Positions 7,758 to 15,561 are shown, numbered from the stretch's first letter. The stretch: 32,847 nt of DNA from Rhizobium terricola (GCF_012927355.1 NZ_JABBGK010000011.1:1-32847); one strand, 5' to 3'. Made by a program: numbers and translations. The notes: generated by a model from the sequence alone, not told the origin.

Positions 7758-8438
7758 ATGTCCAAGGATGGCTATCAGCAGTTTTGTCCCGTCGCCAAGG
7801 CCTGCGAGGTGCTCGAGCCGCGCTGGACGCTCCTGCTCTTGTGCGAGATGTGGGCGGGGTCGCTGCGTTTCAACGAGATCCACCGCGGCGTGCCGGGCAT
7901 GTCGCCGACGCTGATGTCGAAGCGGCTGCGCGAGATGGAGCAGCGCGGCCTGGTCCAGCGCCTGCATAACGTGGACACCGGCGAGATCCACTACCGCACC
8001 ACCGAGATGGCCGACGAGCTGCAGCCGATCGTCCATGCGCTCGGCCAGTGGGCGCATCGCTACATCGACGCCGACGTGACGCTGGAAAACCTTGATGCGC
8101 GGCTCCTGATGTGGAACATGCGCCGCAAGGTCGATGTCGCCCGCCTGCCGTCGGGCCGTCGCAGCGTCATCAAGTTCTCCTTTCCCGAACTGCCGCGCGA
8201 CGAGCAGGACTACTGGCTGATGTCGCGGCCGGGCCTGCCGGTCGATCTCTGCCTCATCGATCCGGGCCATGATGTCGACCTCTTCGTCATCGCCGACCTG
8301 AAGGCGATGACGTCCGCCTGGATGGGCCATTCGAGCCTCGGCGCGGAAGTGTCGAAGGGCCGCATCTCGCTGGTCGGCGACCAGCGCCTCGCCGCCTCGA
8401 TCGGCGACTGGATGGTGCGCAGCGCCTTTGCCGCCTGA
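7758..8438 (+). CDS. HxlR-family winged-helix transcriptional regulator
   Basis: A 226-residue regulator. The HxlR winged helix covers about residues 8-100, with the typical stretches LEPRWTLLLLCEMWAGSLRFNEI and PTLMSKRLREMEQRGLVQR (recognition helix and following strand). Residues 110-226 form a second domain with the look of an SCP2/sterol-carrier-like ligand domain, as found in some long HxlR proteins; that part is tentative. The ATG at 7758 lies 7 nt after GGAGG (7746-7750), so it is preferred to the in-frame GTG at 7755. It is followed in the same direction by a methyltransferase gene. The exact promoter decamer shared with that gene, and a 27-bp palindrome there, suggest that this protein controls both. 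Confidence 0.9.
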   Translation: MSKDGYQQFCPVAKACEVLEPRWTLLLLCEMWAGSLRFNEIHRGVPGMSPTLMSKRLREMEQRGLVQRLHNVDTGEIHYRTTEMADELQPIVHALGQWAHRYIDADVTLENLDARLLMWNMRRKVDVARLPSGRRSVIKFSFPELPRDEQDYWLMSRPGLPVDLCLIDPGHDVDLFVIADLKAMTSAWMGHSSLGAEVSKGRISLVGDQRLAASIGDWMVRSAFAA

Positions 8439-8561
8439 CCGACGGCATCTTTCCGCCCCCCGCTCCAGAAGCGTCTCCTGCCGCCGTCCTTGCCGGGACC
8501 GGCCGGCGTCAGGCGCGGCGCGCCCCGTGCCTGTGCCTGCCCATCCTGGGCCCGCACTCCT

Positions 8562-8596
8562 GAAACTGTAGCGGTCCGCTACAGTTTCTACACTGG
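8562..8596 (+). promoter_or_regulatory. Perfect 27-bp palindrome and promoter before the methyltransferase gene
   Basis: GAAACTGTAGCGG (8562-8574), a single T, then its exact reverse complement (8576-8588): 13-bp arms without a mismatch. The element runs directly into TCTACACTGG (8587-8596), whose TACACT (8589-8594) is a plausible -10. The palindrome would then cover the -35 and the spacer, the position expected for a dimeric regulator. There is no T-run after it, and it lies upstream of a start codon, so a terminator is unlikely. Confidence 0.7.
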
Positions 8597-8708
8597 CCGG
8601 CGTTCCGCCCCATGCGGCACAGTGTGAAGCATGGACAGGCCGAACGCGGAAGAAACCGCTGCGGCGCCGCTTTCCGCCCGTCCAAAAATCGCAATCGACA
8701 ACGACATG

Positions 8709-8761
8709 AGGGGCAGGATCGCCGCGGCATCGCGGCGTCGCCCCGCCCCTGTTTCAAGGAG
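8709..8761 (+). promoter_or_regulatory. Leader hairpin immediately upstream of a Shine-Dalgarno
   Basis: In the methyltransferase leader, AGGGGC (8709-8714) can pair with GCCCCT (8745-8750), enclosing a 7-bp CGCCGCG/CGCGGCG stem (8720-8726 with 8731-8737, loop GCAT). The structure ends 5 nt before AAGGAG (8756-8761). It may modulate translation, but could simply reflect high GC. Confidence 0.35.
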
Positions 8762-8768
8762 AAATGAC

Positions 8769-9611
8769 ATGCATGCCAATCTTGCTTCCGTTGCACCGGC
8801 TGCCTCCGGTGTCGATCTTGCCGCCGTCAAGGCCCGCCAGCAGGCCGCCTGGGCCTCCGGCGACTATGCGGTCGTCGGCACCACGCTGCAGATCGTCGGC
8901 GAGGACCTCTGCGAGGCGCTCGACCTGCGCGCCGGCGAACGCGTGCTCGACGTCGCCGCCGGCAACGGCAATGCGACGCTCGCCGCCGCCCGCCGCTGGG
9001 CCGAGGTCACCTCGACCGACTATGTCCCGGCGCTGCTCGACCGGGCCCGTGCCCGCGCGCTCGCCGACGGGCTGAAGGTCGATTTCCGCACCGCCGACGC
9101 CGAAGCCTTGCCCTTTGCCGACAAGAGCTTCGACGTGGTGATGTCGACCTTCGGCGTGATGTTCACCCCCGACCAGGACAAGGCCGCCGCCGAGATGCTC
9201 AGGGTGCTGCGCCCGGGCGGCCGCCTCGGCCTTGCCAACTGGACGCCGCAGAGTTTTGTCGGTGAGCTGTTCAAGACCATCGGCCGCCACCTGCCGCCGC
9301 CGCCGGGCGTCCGCTCGCCGGCGCTCTGGGGCACGCGCGAGCGGCTCGACGAGCTCTTCGGCGGCGCCGGAAAGCTCAAGGTGACGCCGAAAACCTTCAC
9401 CTTCCGCTACCGCTCGCCCGCCCATTGGCTGGAGGTCTTCCGCAGCTGGTACGGCCCGGTCCACAAGGCGTTTGAAAACCTCCCCGGCGCCGGCGAGCGC
9501 AAGGCTCTCGAAGACGACATCTTCGCCCTCATCGCCCGCTTCAACCGCGCCTCCGACGGCACCATGGTCGCCCCGAGCGACTATCTCGAGGTCGTGCTCG
9601 TCAAGGCCTGA
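8769..9611 (+). CDS. Class I SAM-dependent methyltransferase
   Basis: A 280-residue Rossmann-fold methyltransferase of the Methyltransf_11 / UbiE-like type. The SAM-binding motif I is VLDVAAGNGNATL (about residues 60-72). A motif II-like acidic stretch, RTADAEALPFADKSFDVV, follows at about 105-122, then the post-motif LRVLRPGGRLGLANW (about 145-160). The substrate cannot be deduced. The ATG at 8769 is preceded by AAGGAG (8756-8761) and gives the usual N-terminus; the ATG at 8631 lacks a good ribosome binding site and would add low-complexity sequence. The gene has its own promoter with palindrome (8562-8596) and a 12-bp terminator (9660-9690). It is probably under the HxlR regulator upstream. 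Confidence 0.9.
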   Translation: MHANLASVAPAASGVDLAAVKARQQAAWASGDYAVVGTTLQIVGEDLCEALDLRAGERVLDVAAGNGNATLAAARRWAEVTSTDYVPALLDRARARALADGLKVDFRTADAEALPFADKSFDVVMSTFGVMFTPDQDKAAAEMLRVLRPGGRLGLANWTPQSFVGELFKTIGRHLPPPPGVRSPALWGTRERLDELFGGAGKLKVTPKTFTFRYRSPAHWLEVFRSWYGPVHKAFENLPGAGERKALEDDIFALIARFNRASDGTMVAPSDYLEVVLVKA

Positions 9612-9659
9612 GGCGAGGGGCGGGGGTAAGGAGAGGGGGGCCGCCTTCGCACCGAATGG

Positions 9660-9690
9660 AAAAGCCGGCGGATCGTCTCCGCCGGCTTTT
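9660..9690 (+). terminator. Rho-independent terminator after the methyltransferase gene
   Basis: AAAAGCCGGCGG (9660-9671) pairs perfectly with CCGCCGGCTTTT (9679-9690) over a 7-nt loop. The A/T ends make it usable from both strands, but only the plus-strand gene ends here. Confidence 0.85.
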
Positions 9691-9816
9691 CGCCGTCGGC
9701 AGGCCTGTCGCCAACCCCCCGCCGTAGTGTGATCTCAATCTCAAGACCGTCACAACAACCTGTGCTAGTGTCGCGCCCGCATTTTCGGGTTTAGCCACGG
9801 CGACAAGGATCAAGCT

Positions 9817-10800
9817 ATGCGTTTTCTTTCCCTCTTTTGCATTCTGCTTTTCACCTTCGGCCTCATGCCCGCCCATGCCCGCGATGTCGCGGGCGGGAAG
9901 GACCATCCGCTGGTCGGGCGTTATGAAGAGGCGGTGATGACGCTCTACAAGACGCGCGACTATGAGGAGCAGCGGCTGCTGGTGAAGCCGATCAGAAGCG
10001 CCGACATGCGGGCTGCCGCCGGCAAGCGCCTGTCGCCGGCCAACACGCTTGCCATCGCCGGCAAGGCCTATCGCATCCGCTATGAAGGTCCGGCCGGTCG
10101 CTCGGCGCTCGAGGTCGCCCGCAATTTCCAGGCCGACATGAAGGCCAAGGGCTTCCAGATCCTCTTCGAATGCCGCGGCAAGGATTGCTCGGACGGCGGC
10201 GGGTCGGAACTCTATTTCGCCCTTCACGACGAAAGCCCGATGGGCACCGGCGACATCCATTCGAGCCCCGACACCCAGGTTTACACGGCCCTGAAGCTCA
10301 CCCGCCCGGAAGGCGACGTCTATGCCTCGGTCTATGTGATCGACTTCGCCAAGAAGCCGGAAGTGCTGGTCGACGTGATCGAGACCCAGCCGATGGAAGA
10401 GGACAAGATCGTTTTCGTCGACGCCGCCGAAATGGAACGCCAGATCGCCGCCAACGGCCGCGTCTCGCTCTATGGCATCCTGTTTGATTTCGACAAGGCG
10501 ACGATCAAGCCGGAATCGAAGCCCACCCTCGACGAGATCGCCAAGTTCCTGACGTCCTCGCCCGACATCAAGGTCGTGGTCGCCGGCCACACCGACGCCA
10601 AGGGCGGCTTCGACTACAATGTCGACCTGTCGAAGAGGCGGGCCGAGGCGGTCGTCGCGGCACTTGCCGCCTCCGGCATTTCCGCCGGCCGGATGAAGCC
10701 CTTCGGCGCCGGCATGGCCGCCCCCGTCGCCACCAACGACAGCGAGCCCGGCCGCACGAAGAACCGCCGCGTCGAACTGGTCAAGGCGCTGGAGTTCTGA
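9817..10800 (+). CDS. DUF4892 / OmpA-like envelope protein
   Basis: A 327-residue exported protein. Residues 1-21 form a signal peptide (hydrophobic LFCILLFTFGL, cleavage after AHA). Residues 25-200 resemble the DUF4892 domain (DHPLVGRYEEAV start). Residues about 212-325 are an OmpA C-terminal peptidoglycan-binding domain: the YGILFDFDKATIKPES entry, VVVAGHTDAKG, LSKRRAEAVVAAL, and the final NRRVELV are all present. The protein therefore sits in the periplasm or outer envelope and probably contacts peptidoglycan. The two cysteines in ECRGKDC could form a disulfide. AAGGA (9807-9811) precedes the ATG at 9817. The gene appears monocistronic, convergent with the regulator that ends at 10893. Confidence 0.88.
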   Translation: MRFLSLFCILLFTFGLMPAHARDVAGGKDHPLVGRYEEAVMTLYKTRDYEEQRLLVKPIRSADMRAAAGKRLSPANTLAIAGKAYRIRYEGPAGRSALEVARNFQADMKAKGFQILFECRGKDCSDGGGSELYFALHDESPMGTGDIHSSPDTQVYTALKLTRPEGDVYASVYVIDFAKKPEVLVDVIETQPMEEDKIVFVDAAEMERQIAANGRVSLYGILFDFDKATIKPESKPTLDEIAKFLTSSPDIKVVVAGHTDAKGGFDYNVDLSKRRAEAVVAALAASGISAGRMKPFGAGMAAPVATNDSEPGRTKNRRVELVKALEF

Positions 10801-10892
10801 GCCGGCCCGGCTTGGAAGGATAGGCGGTGAGGGATAGGCTTGCCCGTGGAAAATCCCGCGGGCGAGCCGGTCCTCCGGTCTCGGCCGCCGCC

Positions 10893-12245
10893 TCAATCCT
10901 CCTCGACCACCACCAGGTCGGGCACGCCGTCCATCTCGAAACGGATGCGGCCGCGGTCGGCGCGGGTAATCCGGATCGGGCCGCCCTTTTCCTCGAGACG
11001 GCGGCGGAGCAGGATCAGCCGTGTCTCGAGATTGTCCTTGAAGTCGGGCAGTTGCAGGCTGCGGTCGCGGCGAATTTCGCGGTTGAGGAAGTCCTGCCGG
11101 CCGCTTACCGCATATTCCTCGACGAAATGCTTGAGCAGCCGCCCCGGAACGCCGCGGATCACATAGTCCTGGTCGATGAAGACCGAGCCGTCGCGCGGAT
11201 AGAAGCGGATCGACACCGTCTCCGCCGCGCGCCCGGTCGTCTCGTCCGGTGTCGGGCCTGCCACCTCGTCGCCTTCGGGGCGTTCGCGCTCCTGGCCCGC
11301 GAGCGTCAGGGCAAGCGCCAGGTGCCCGGCGAGAATGGAAAGGGCTTCCTCGTCGCGGTGGCGGAAGGCGAAGGAGCGTTCGGCTTCCACGAACAGCACG
11401 CCGACCAGCTGTCCCTGCGCCACCATCGGCACCGCCATCTGGCTGAGCGGCACTTCGAGCGCCGGCAGCGGCAGGGGATCGGCCCCGGTGATGCCGCTGG
11501 CCGAGCCGACCGCGTTCACGTAACGCCGGCTGCGGCGCAGGTCGCTGATCCGGATCGGTCGGTGGGTTGCTGCCGCCATGCCGATGACGCCGCTGCCGAA
11601 GGCGACTTCCGAGCCGAAGCCGAAGCGGTCGTAGCCGTGGCTGGCGATCGTCGTCAGCTGCAGTCTCTCGTTGTCCGGCACCAGCACCATCGAATGGCTG
11701 AAGCCGAAATGCGTCTCGAGCCCGGTCAGCGCCCGGTCGAGCAGGCGTTCGGCATCCGTCTCGCCGCAGAGTTCCGCGGCCAGCCGGCACGTCAGGTCGA
11801 GATGGTCGCGCGCGTCGCGGGCTCCCGGCACCGGCAGTTCGAGCGGATGGGCGGCCGGCACCGCGCGGCAGTCCTCGACGCGGTAGATATCCAGGGCCCG
11901 GAGCTTCATGATGCCGCCCATGCCCTGCTCGACGCTCATCACCTCGAGATGGCCGGCGACCCGGTCGAAGGTCTCGCCGGCGGTCTCCGAGCGATCGTAA
12001 GTGAGGTCGAGGATATATTGCTGGCCGCTGTGGCCGTCGACCACCATCACGGTCGCGAGCCCGTTCGCCGCGACATTCACCGCCGTCTTGGAGAAGAACT
12101 GGTTGGAGAGCGCCACATGCCCGTCGTCGATGTAGTAGACGTGGGAGAGATAGGAGGCGTTCGGCATGCCTTCGCTGTCGGTCGTGGCGATCACCGAGGG
12201 GATGACGCCTTCGAAGGCGTCGCGGATGGTGCTGAGCCGGATCAT
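10893..12245 (-). CDS. PNPOx-like / GAF / winged-helix regulator
   Basis: A 450-residue protein in three parts. Residues 1-130 resemble a split-barrel pyridoxamine-phosphate-oxidase-like flavin- or heme-binding domain (VIPSVIATTDSEGMPNASYLS, ALSNQFFSKTAVNV). Residues 155-300 form a GAF domain (LLDRALTGLETHFGFSHSMV, FGSGVIGMAAATHRPIRI, VPMVAQGQLVGVLFVE). Residues 345-445 look like a winged helix of the response-regulator type (GRLLKHFVEEYAVSGR, NREIRRD, LETRLILLRRRLEEK). The architecture suggests a ligand- or redox-sensing DNA-binding protein. The ATG at 12245 overlaps the stop of the PNPOx-like gene upstream (ATGA), so the two are translationally coupled. They are divergent from hemerythrin and YceI genes, which fits an oxidative or nitrosative stress role (inference). 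Confidence 0.8.
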   Translation of the reverse strand: MIRLSTIRDAFEGVIPSVIATTDSEGMPNASYLSHVYYIDDGHVALSNQFFSKTAVNVAANGLATVMVVDGHSGQQYILDLTYDRSETAGETFDRVAGHLEVMSVEQGMGGIMKLRALDIYRVEDCRAVPAAHPLELPVPGARDARDHLDLTCRLAAELCGETDAERLLDRALTGLETHFGFSHSMVLVPDNERLQLTTIASHGYDRFGFGSEVAFGSGVIGMAAATHRPIRISDLRRSRRYVNAVGSASGITGADPLPLPALEVPLSQMAVPMVAQGQLVGVLFVEAERSFAFRHRDEEALSILAGHLALALTLAGQERERPEGDEVAGPTPDETTGRAAETVSIRFYPRDGSVFIDQDYVIRGVPGRLLKHFVEEYAVSGRQDFLNREIRRDRSLQLPDFKDNLETRLILLRRRLEEKGGPIRITRADRGRIRFEMDGVPDLVVVEED

Positions 12246-12724
12246 CGGGCGCCTTCTTCCGGCGCGCCGAGGCGGCGACCGGCTTCCGGTCCCGGCGTCT
12301 GCACGAAGAGGTCGCGCGGCAGGAAGGTGATGTGCATCAGGTCGCGATCGCTGAGCGTGCTCGAAAGCTGCAGCCGGCTGACCCCGAGCGCGCCCATCAC
12401 CGACAGCATGTCGGTCACGTATTGGGCGCCGCGGGCCTGCTCGATCGCGTCGGTCGGGCGCACCTCCATGATCGGCCCCTTGATCTGGTAGGCGCGGTAA
12501 TCGTCCGGCTTGACGAAGGTCGCCGAGAGCGGCGTGCCGGGCAGGGCATGCGCCACCGCATCCGGCCACTGGCTCGCCGAAACGAGAAGCGAGATGCCGC
12601 CGCGCTGGCTGTCGAAGCGTGCGCCGGTCGCCCGCCCGATCATCGGGCGATGCGCCTCGTTGCGCGTGGCGATGAGGATCATCACCCGCCCTTCGATGAA
12701 ACTTGCTACCCCGGCCTCGATCAC
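12242..12724 (-). CDS. Pyridoxamine 5'-phosphate oxidase-like flavin-binding protein
   Basis: A 160-residue single-domain split-barrel protein. Typical features are the N-terminal strand VMILIATRNEAHRPMIGRA, GISLLVSASQWPDAV, and a central TFVKPDDYRAYQIKG. The family binds FMN, F420 or heme; which ligand applies is unknown. The start is a GTG at 12724; a later ATG (residue 15) is a possible alternative. The stop codon overlaps the ATG of the PNPOx-GAF-winged-helix gene, so both are in one operon and the two split-barrel domains may act together. The divergent promoter region carries repeated TAGGAAG elements (12753-12809). Confidence 0.8.
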   Translation of the reverse strand: MIEAGVASFIEGRVMILIATRNEAHRPMIGRATGARFDSQRGGISLLVSASQWPDAVAHALPGTPLSATFVKPDDYRAYQIKGPIMEVRPTDAIEQARGAQYVTDMLSVMGALGVSRLQLSSTLSDRDLMHITFLPRDLFVQTPGPEAGRRLGAPEEGAR

Positions 12725-12752
12725 CCGACATCCCCCGTCCGTGCGGCAATCC

Positions 12753-12809
12753 TAGGAAGATAGGAAAATTTTAGCAACGCGAGATCGGTCTTAGGAAGCA
12801 TTTAGGAAG
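12753..12809. promoter_or_regulatory. Repeated TAGGAAG elements in a divergent promoter region
   Basis: TAGGAAG occurs at 12753-12759, 12792-12798 and 12803-12809, with a variant TAGGAAA at 12761-12767. The last two are 11 bp apart, about one helical turn. They lie in the 170-bp region between the PNPOx/GAF regulator operon and the hemerythrin gene and could be direct-repeat binding sites for the regulator. They are short, so chance is not excluded. Confidence 0.4.
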
Positions 12810-12894
12810 CGGCTTGCCGGGCGCCGTCCTATGAGCCTCTCACCGCGCCGCCGCCCTGTCCTGATGCCGGCGCCAACCACAGAGGAAGAACCCG

Positions 12895-13602
12895 ATGACA
12901 CACCATGTTTCCATGACCGATATCCCCGATCTCGACGGCCGCTACGATTTCTACGGCGCCATCCACAAGGGCCTGCGCAAGGCCGGCTGCGACATGCTCG
13001 GCCGGCTCGGTGCCGCCGACTACGAAAATCCCGAGGAAGCCGAAAGCGTGCTGGCGCAGCTGCGCACCTTCATCACGCTGGCGGCCGACCACGTGATGCA
13101 CGAGGACCACCACGTCCACGGCCTCCTGCAGCAGCGCGGCTATTCGACCGAAACCGTCGACCACCAGCATGACGACCACCGTCTCGCCTTCGATCAGCTG
13201 GAGGCGCTTGTTGCCGCGGTCGAGAAGGCCTGGCCGGTCAACAAGCGTGCCGCCGGCCGCAAGCTCTACCTCGCCTTCGCCGCCTATCTTTCCGAAGATC
13301 TGGCCCACATGCACGAGGAAGAGACCGAGACGGCGACGCAGCTGTGGAAGAACTTCACCGACGACGAGATCCTGGCGATCGAGATGCGCATCGTCGCCTC
13401 GATGTCGCCGGAGAAGAACATGGCCTTCATGCGCCTGATGATCCCGGCGATGAACCCGTCCGAACGGGCCGCCCTTCTCGGCGCCGTGCGCACCGGTGCG
13501 CCCCCGGAGGTATTCAACGCCATCATGGAGTTTGCCGTTCGTCCGAGCCTTTCCGAACGGGCCTTCGGCGATCTCGCCACCCGGCTGAAACTTGCCGCCT
13601 GA
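12895..13602 (+). CDS. Hemerythrin-domain protein
   Basis: A 235-residue cytoplasmic protein with an N-terminal hemerythrin-like four-helix bundle (about residues 15-155) that would bind a non-heme di-iron centre. Candidate ligands are H24 (GAIHKGLR), the cluster H66/H69/E70/H72 (DHVMHEDHH), H92/H95 (HQHDDH) and H138/H140/E141 (HMHEEE). The C-terminal 80 residues (MNPSERAALLGAV and beyond) are helical and typical of long alphaproteobacterial hemerythrins. Such proteins take part in sensing or handling O2, NO or iron. AGAGGAAG precedes the ATG at 12895. The YceI gene follows 32 bp downstream, and the divergent PNPOx/GAF regulator pair is the likely controller. Confidence 0.9.
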   Translation: MTHHVSMTDIPDLDGRYDFYGAIHKGLRKAGCDMLGRLGAADYENPEEAESVLAQLRTFITLAADHVMHEDHHVHGLLQQRGYSTETVDHQHDDHRLAFDQLEALVAAVEKAWPVNKRAAGRKLYLAFAAYLSEDLAHMHEEETETATQLWKNFTDDEILAIEMRIVASMSPEKNMAFMRLMIPAMNPSERAALLGAVRTGAPPEVFNAIMEFAVRPSLSERAFGDLATRLKLAA

Positions 13603-13634
13603 ATGCGGCCCGACAATAATGAAGGACATTTCCG

Positions 13635-14240
13635 ATGCACAGGCTTGCCCTGCTTCTTCTCCTCGCCGCCCCGATACCGGCCCTCGCTGGCCAGCCGGCG
13701 AAACCGGCGCCGAGCGGCACCTATGTCACCGATCCGGCGCATACCAGCCTGACCTGGAGGATCAGCCATTTTGGCCTGTCGAACTACACGGCCCGGTTTG
13801 CGACGGTCACTGCCAATCTGGAGTGGGATGCCGAGCATCCGGCCGAATCCGACCTTGCGGTGACCGTTGATCCCAATTCGGTGCGGACGGATTTCCCGTT
13901 CCCCAAGGTCGAGGATTTCGACGCCAAGATCGGCAGCGCGCCGGAATTCCTCGCGGGTAAGCCGATCGCCTTCGTTGCGAAGGCGATTGCGCTCACCGGC
14001 GCGAACACCGGCACGATCAAGGGAGACCTCACCTTCCGCGGCGAGACCCATCCGATGACGCTCGATGTCAGGTTCAACGGCTCGGTCGGCGAACACCCGA
14101 TGGACAAGCTGCCGCGCCTCGGCTTTTCCGCGACCGGCAAGGTCCACCGGACCGACTGGGGTCTCGACTTCGCCGTGCCGGCGCTCGGCGAGGATGTCGA
14201 GCTCGTGATCGAGGCGGAATTTGTCCCGCCGAAGTCGTGA
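13635..14240 (+). CDS. YceI-family periplasmic protein
   Basis: A 201-residue exported protein. Residues 1-18 are a signal peptide (LALLLLLAAPIPALA, then GQ). The rest is a YceI lipocalin-like barrel, recognisable by TYVTDPAHTSLTWRISHFGLSNYTARF, FPFPKVEDFDAKIGSAPEF and the closing DWGLDFAVPALGEDVELVIEAEF. The family binds isoprenoid or other amphiphilic ligands; the role in the cell is poorly known, with links to stress. It is 32 bp downstream of the hemerythrin gene and probably in the same transcript. A strong palindromic terminator follows at 14255-14275. Confidence 0.9.
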   Translation: MHRLALLLLLAAPIPALAGQPAKPAPSGTYVTDPAHTSLTWRISHFGLSNYTARFATVTANLEWDAEHPAESDLAVTVDPNSVRTDFPFPKVEDFDAKIGSAPEFLAGKPIAFVAKAIALTGANTGTIKGDLTFRGETHPMTLDVRFNGSVGEHPMDKLPRLGFSATGKVHRTDWGLDFAVPALGEDVELVIEAEFVPPKS

Positions 14241-14254
14241 AGGATACCAAAGGG

Positions 14255-14275
14255 GAGGGCGGCCCGGCCGCCCTC
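14255..14275. terminator. Bidirectional hairpin between convergent YceI and LysR genes
   Basis: GAGGGCGGCC (14255-14264), one C, then its exact reverse complement GGCCGCCCTC (14266-14275). It folds as an 8-bp stem with a 5-nt loop. It overlaps the stop codon of the LysR gene and lies 14 bp after the YceI stop. The T-run is poor on both sides, so termination strength is uncertain. Confidence 0.55.
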
Positions 14276-15143
14276 ATTCCGCCGGGCGGCGGCCTGACCC
14301 GGTGCCGACGCACTCCGCCAGGAAGCTGGCGGTTGCAGCGATCGGCGTGCTGCCGCGCAGGTCCTCGTGATAGGTGATGTAGGCGTCGCGGCGGACCTCA
14401 TCGGTCTCGCCGCCGATCGCCTGAAGCCCGGCTGCGGCCGCAGCGAAATCCGGCAGCACGGCAAGGCCGGCCCCTGCCGCGGCGGCGGCACATTGCAGGC
14501 CGAGGTCGTTGGTGCGCAGCACGATCGCGCGCTCGGCTGCCATCTGTTTCAGCCACGCCTGCTGCGGGGTGTCGTCGAGCAGTTCGTCAAAGGCGATGAA
14601 TACGTAATCGGCCGGCTCGCGCGATCGGAGATAGGCCGGCGAGCCGTAAAGCCGGTAACAGACCTGGCCCGCCTTGCGGATCACCAGCTGCGGATCCGAG
14701 GGCCGGCTGAGCCGCACGGCGATATCCGCCTCGCGCCGGGTCAGCGAGACGTTGCGCGCCTCCGTCCCGATATGCAGGCGGATATGGGCATGCTCCGCGT
14801 AGAAGGCCGGCAGGCGCGGAGCAATCAGCGATGCGGCGAGCACCGGCGGTGCGCTCACCGAAATCTCGACCGGCGTCTCACCCGCCGCCTCGATAAGCCC
14901 GCGCTCCAGGGCAAAGACCTCGGCCTCCATGCGCCGCGCATGTTCGGCGATCCTCAACCCCTGCCCGGTGAGCAGATAGCGGCGGGCGCGGCGGTCGAAC
15001 AGCCTGAGCCCGCTCTTCTCCTCGAGCGCCGCCACGCGCCGGGCGACCGTCGCATGATCGACCTTCAGTGTGCGGGCCGCGGCCGAAAGCGAACGATGAT
15101 CGGCAAGAGCCACGAAGTATCGCAGGTCGTCCCAGTCGAGCAT
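14274..15143 (-). CDS. LysR-family transcriptional regulator
   Basis: A 289-residue LysR-type regulator. The N-terminal winged helix-turn-helix covers residues 1-60 (DDLRYFVALADHRSLSAAARTLKVDHATVARRVAALEE, split here by description only as the scanning and recognition helices). The effector-binding domain covers about 85-285 (PVEISVSAPPVLAASLIAPRLPAF). The length is normal with the ATG at 15143; the open frame extends further upstream but crosses the promoter of the divergent gene. It is divergent from the monooxygenase and DUF2798 genes, with about 100 bp between, and probably regulates them. No LysR box was clear enough to call. Confidence 0.92.
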   Translation of the reverse strand: MLDWDDLRYFVALADHRSLSAAARTLKVDHATVARRVAALEEKSGLRLFDRRARRYLLTGQGLRIAEHARRMEAEVFALERGLIEAAGETPVEISVSAPPVLAASLIAPRLPAFYAEHAHIRLHIGTEARNVSLTRREADIAVRLSRPSDPQLVIRKAGQVCYRLYGSPAYLRSREPADYVFIAFDELLDDTPQQAWLKQMAAERAIVLRTNDLGLQCAAAAAGAGLAVLPDFAAAAAGLQAIGGETDEVRRDAYITYHEDLRGSTPIAATASFLAECVGTGSGRRPAE

Positions 15144-15246
15144 TGTGCATATTCGCCCAATTGATGTGTCTTCTTGGGGAATAGCGCGCAACGGCGTCCT
15201 CAGGCAAGAGAGGCGCATCGACAACCCTGTGACAAGGAATTCACCC

Positions 15247-15561
15247 ATGTCCGATCCCAAGCCCGATCTCATGTCCGCCGGGCGCCTGCGCCGTATCGTT
15301 CGCCTGACCATCACCCCCGGCCGGGGCGGAGAGGCGCGCGCTGCCCTTGCCACGCTTCGTGACGCCACGCTCATGGAACCGGGCTGCGAAGAATTCGATT
15401 TCTACCAGCAGATCACCGACCCGGATCAATTCATCCTGATCGAGGATTTCGCCGACGATGCGGCGCTGACCCTCCATATGGAAAAGCCCTATACGCGCGC
15501 TTTCTTCGATCTTGGCCTGCTGAAGGGCGGCGTTCCGATCGCCAGGGCGTGGCTGTCATGA
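15247..15561 (+). CDS. Antibiotic biosynthesis monooxygenase (ABM)-type protein
   Basis: A 104-residue dimeric alpha-beta barrel protein of the ABM family. The pattern RIVRLTITPGRGGEARAAL, MEPGCEEFDFYQ and FILIEDFADDAALTLHM is characteristic, with the closing EKPYTRAF. Members are cofactor-free quinol or small-aromatic oxygenases or heme-related enzymes; the substrate here is unknown. The ATG at 15247 is preceded by AAGGA (about 15234-15238). Its stop overlaps the ATG of the DUF2798 gene (ATGA), so the two are coupled. The divergent LysR gene is the likely regulator, as is common for quinol monooxygenases. Confidence 0.88.
   Translation: MSDPKPDLMSAGRLRRIVRLTITPGRGGEARAALATLRDATLMEPGCEEFDFYQQITDPDQFILIEDFADDAALTLHMEKPYTRAFFDLGLLKGGVPIARAWLS

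Noticed and set aside
8631..8768. Upstream extension of the methyltransferase to an ATG at 8631
   Set aside because: The ATG at 8769 has AAGGAG at the right distance; the extra 46 residues are Arg/Ala-rich and lie over a leader hairpin.
9601..11790. Long minus-strand frame crossing the OmpA and regulator genes
   Set aside because: It crosses two well supported genes and the terminator at 9660-9690; shadow frame.
15144..15246. LysR box in the region between the LysR and monooxygenase genes
   Set aside because: TTG...CAA pairs can be picked out near 15144-15162, but they lack the T-N11-A dyad symmetry expected.
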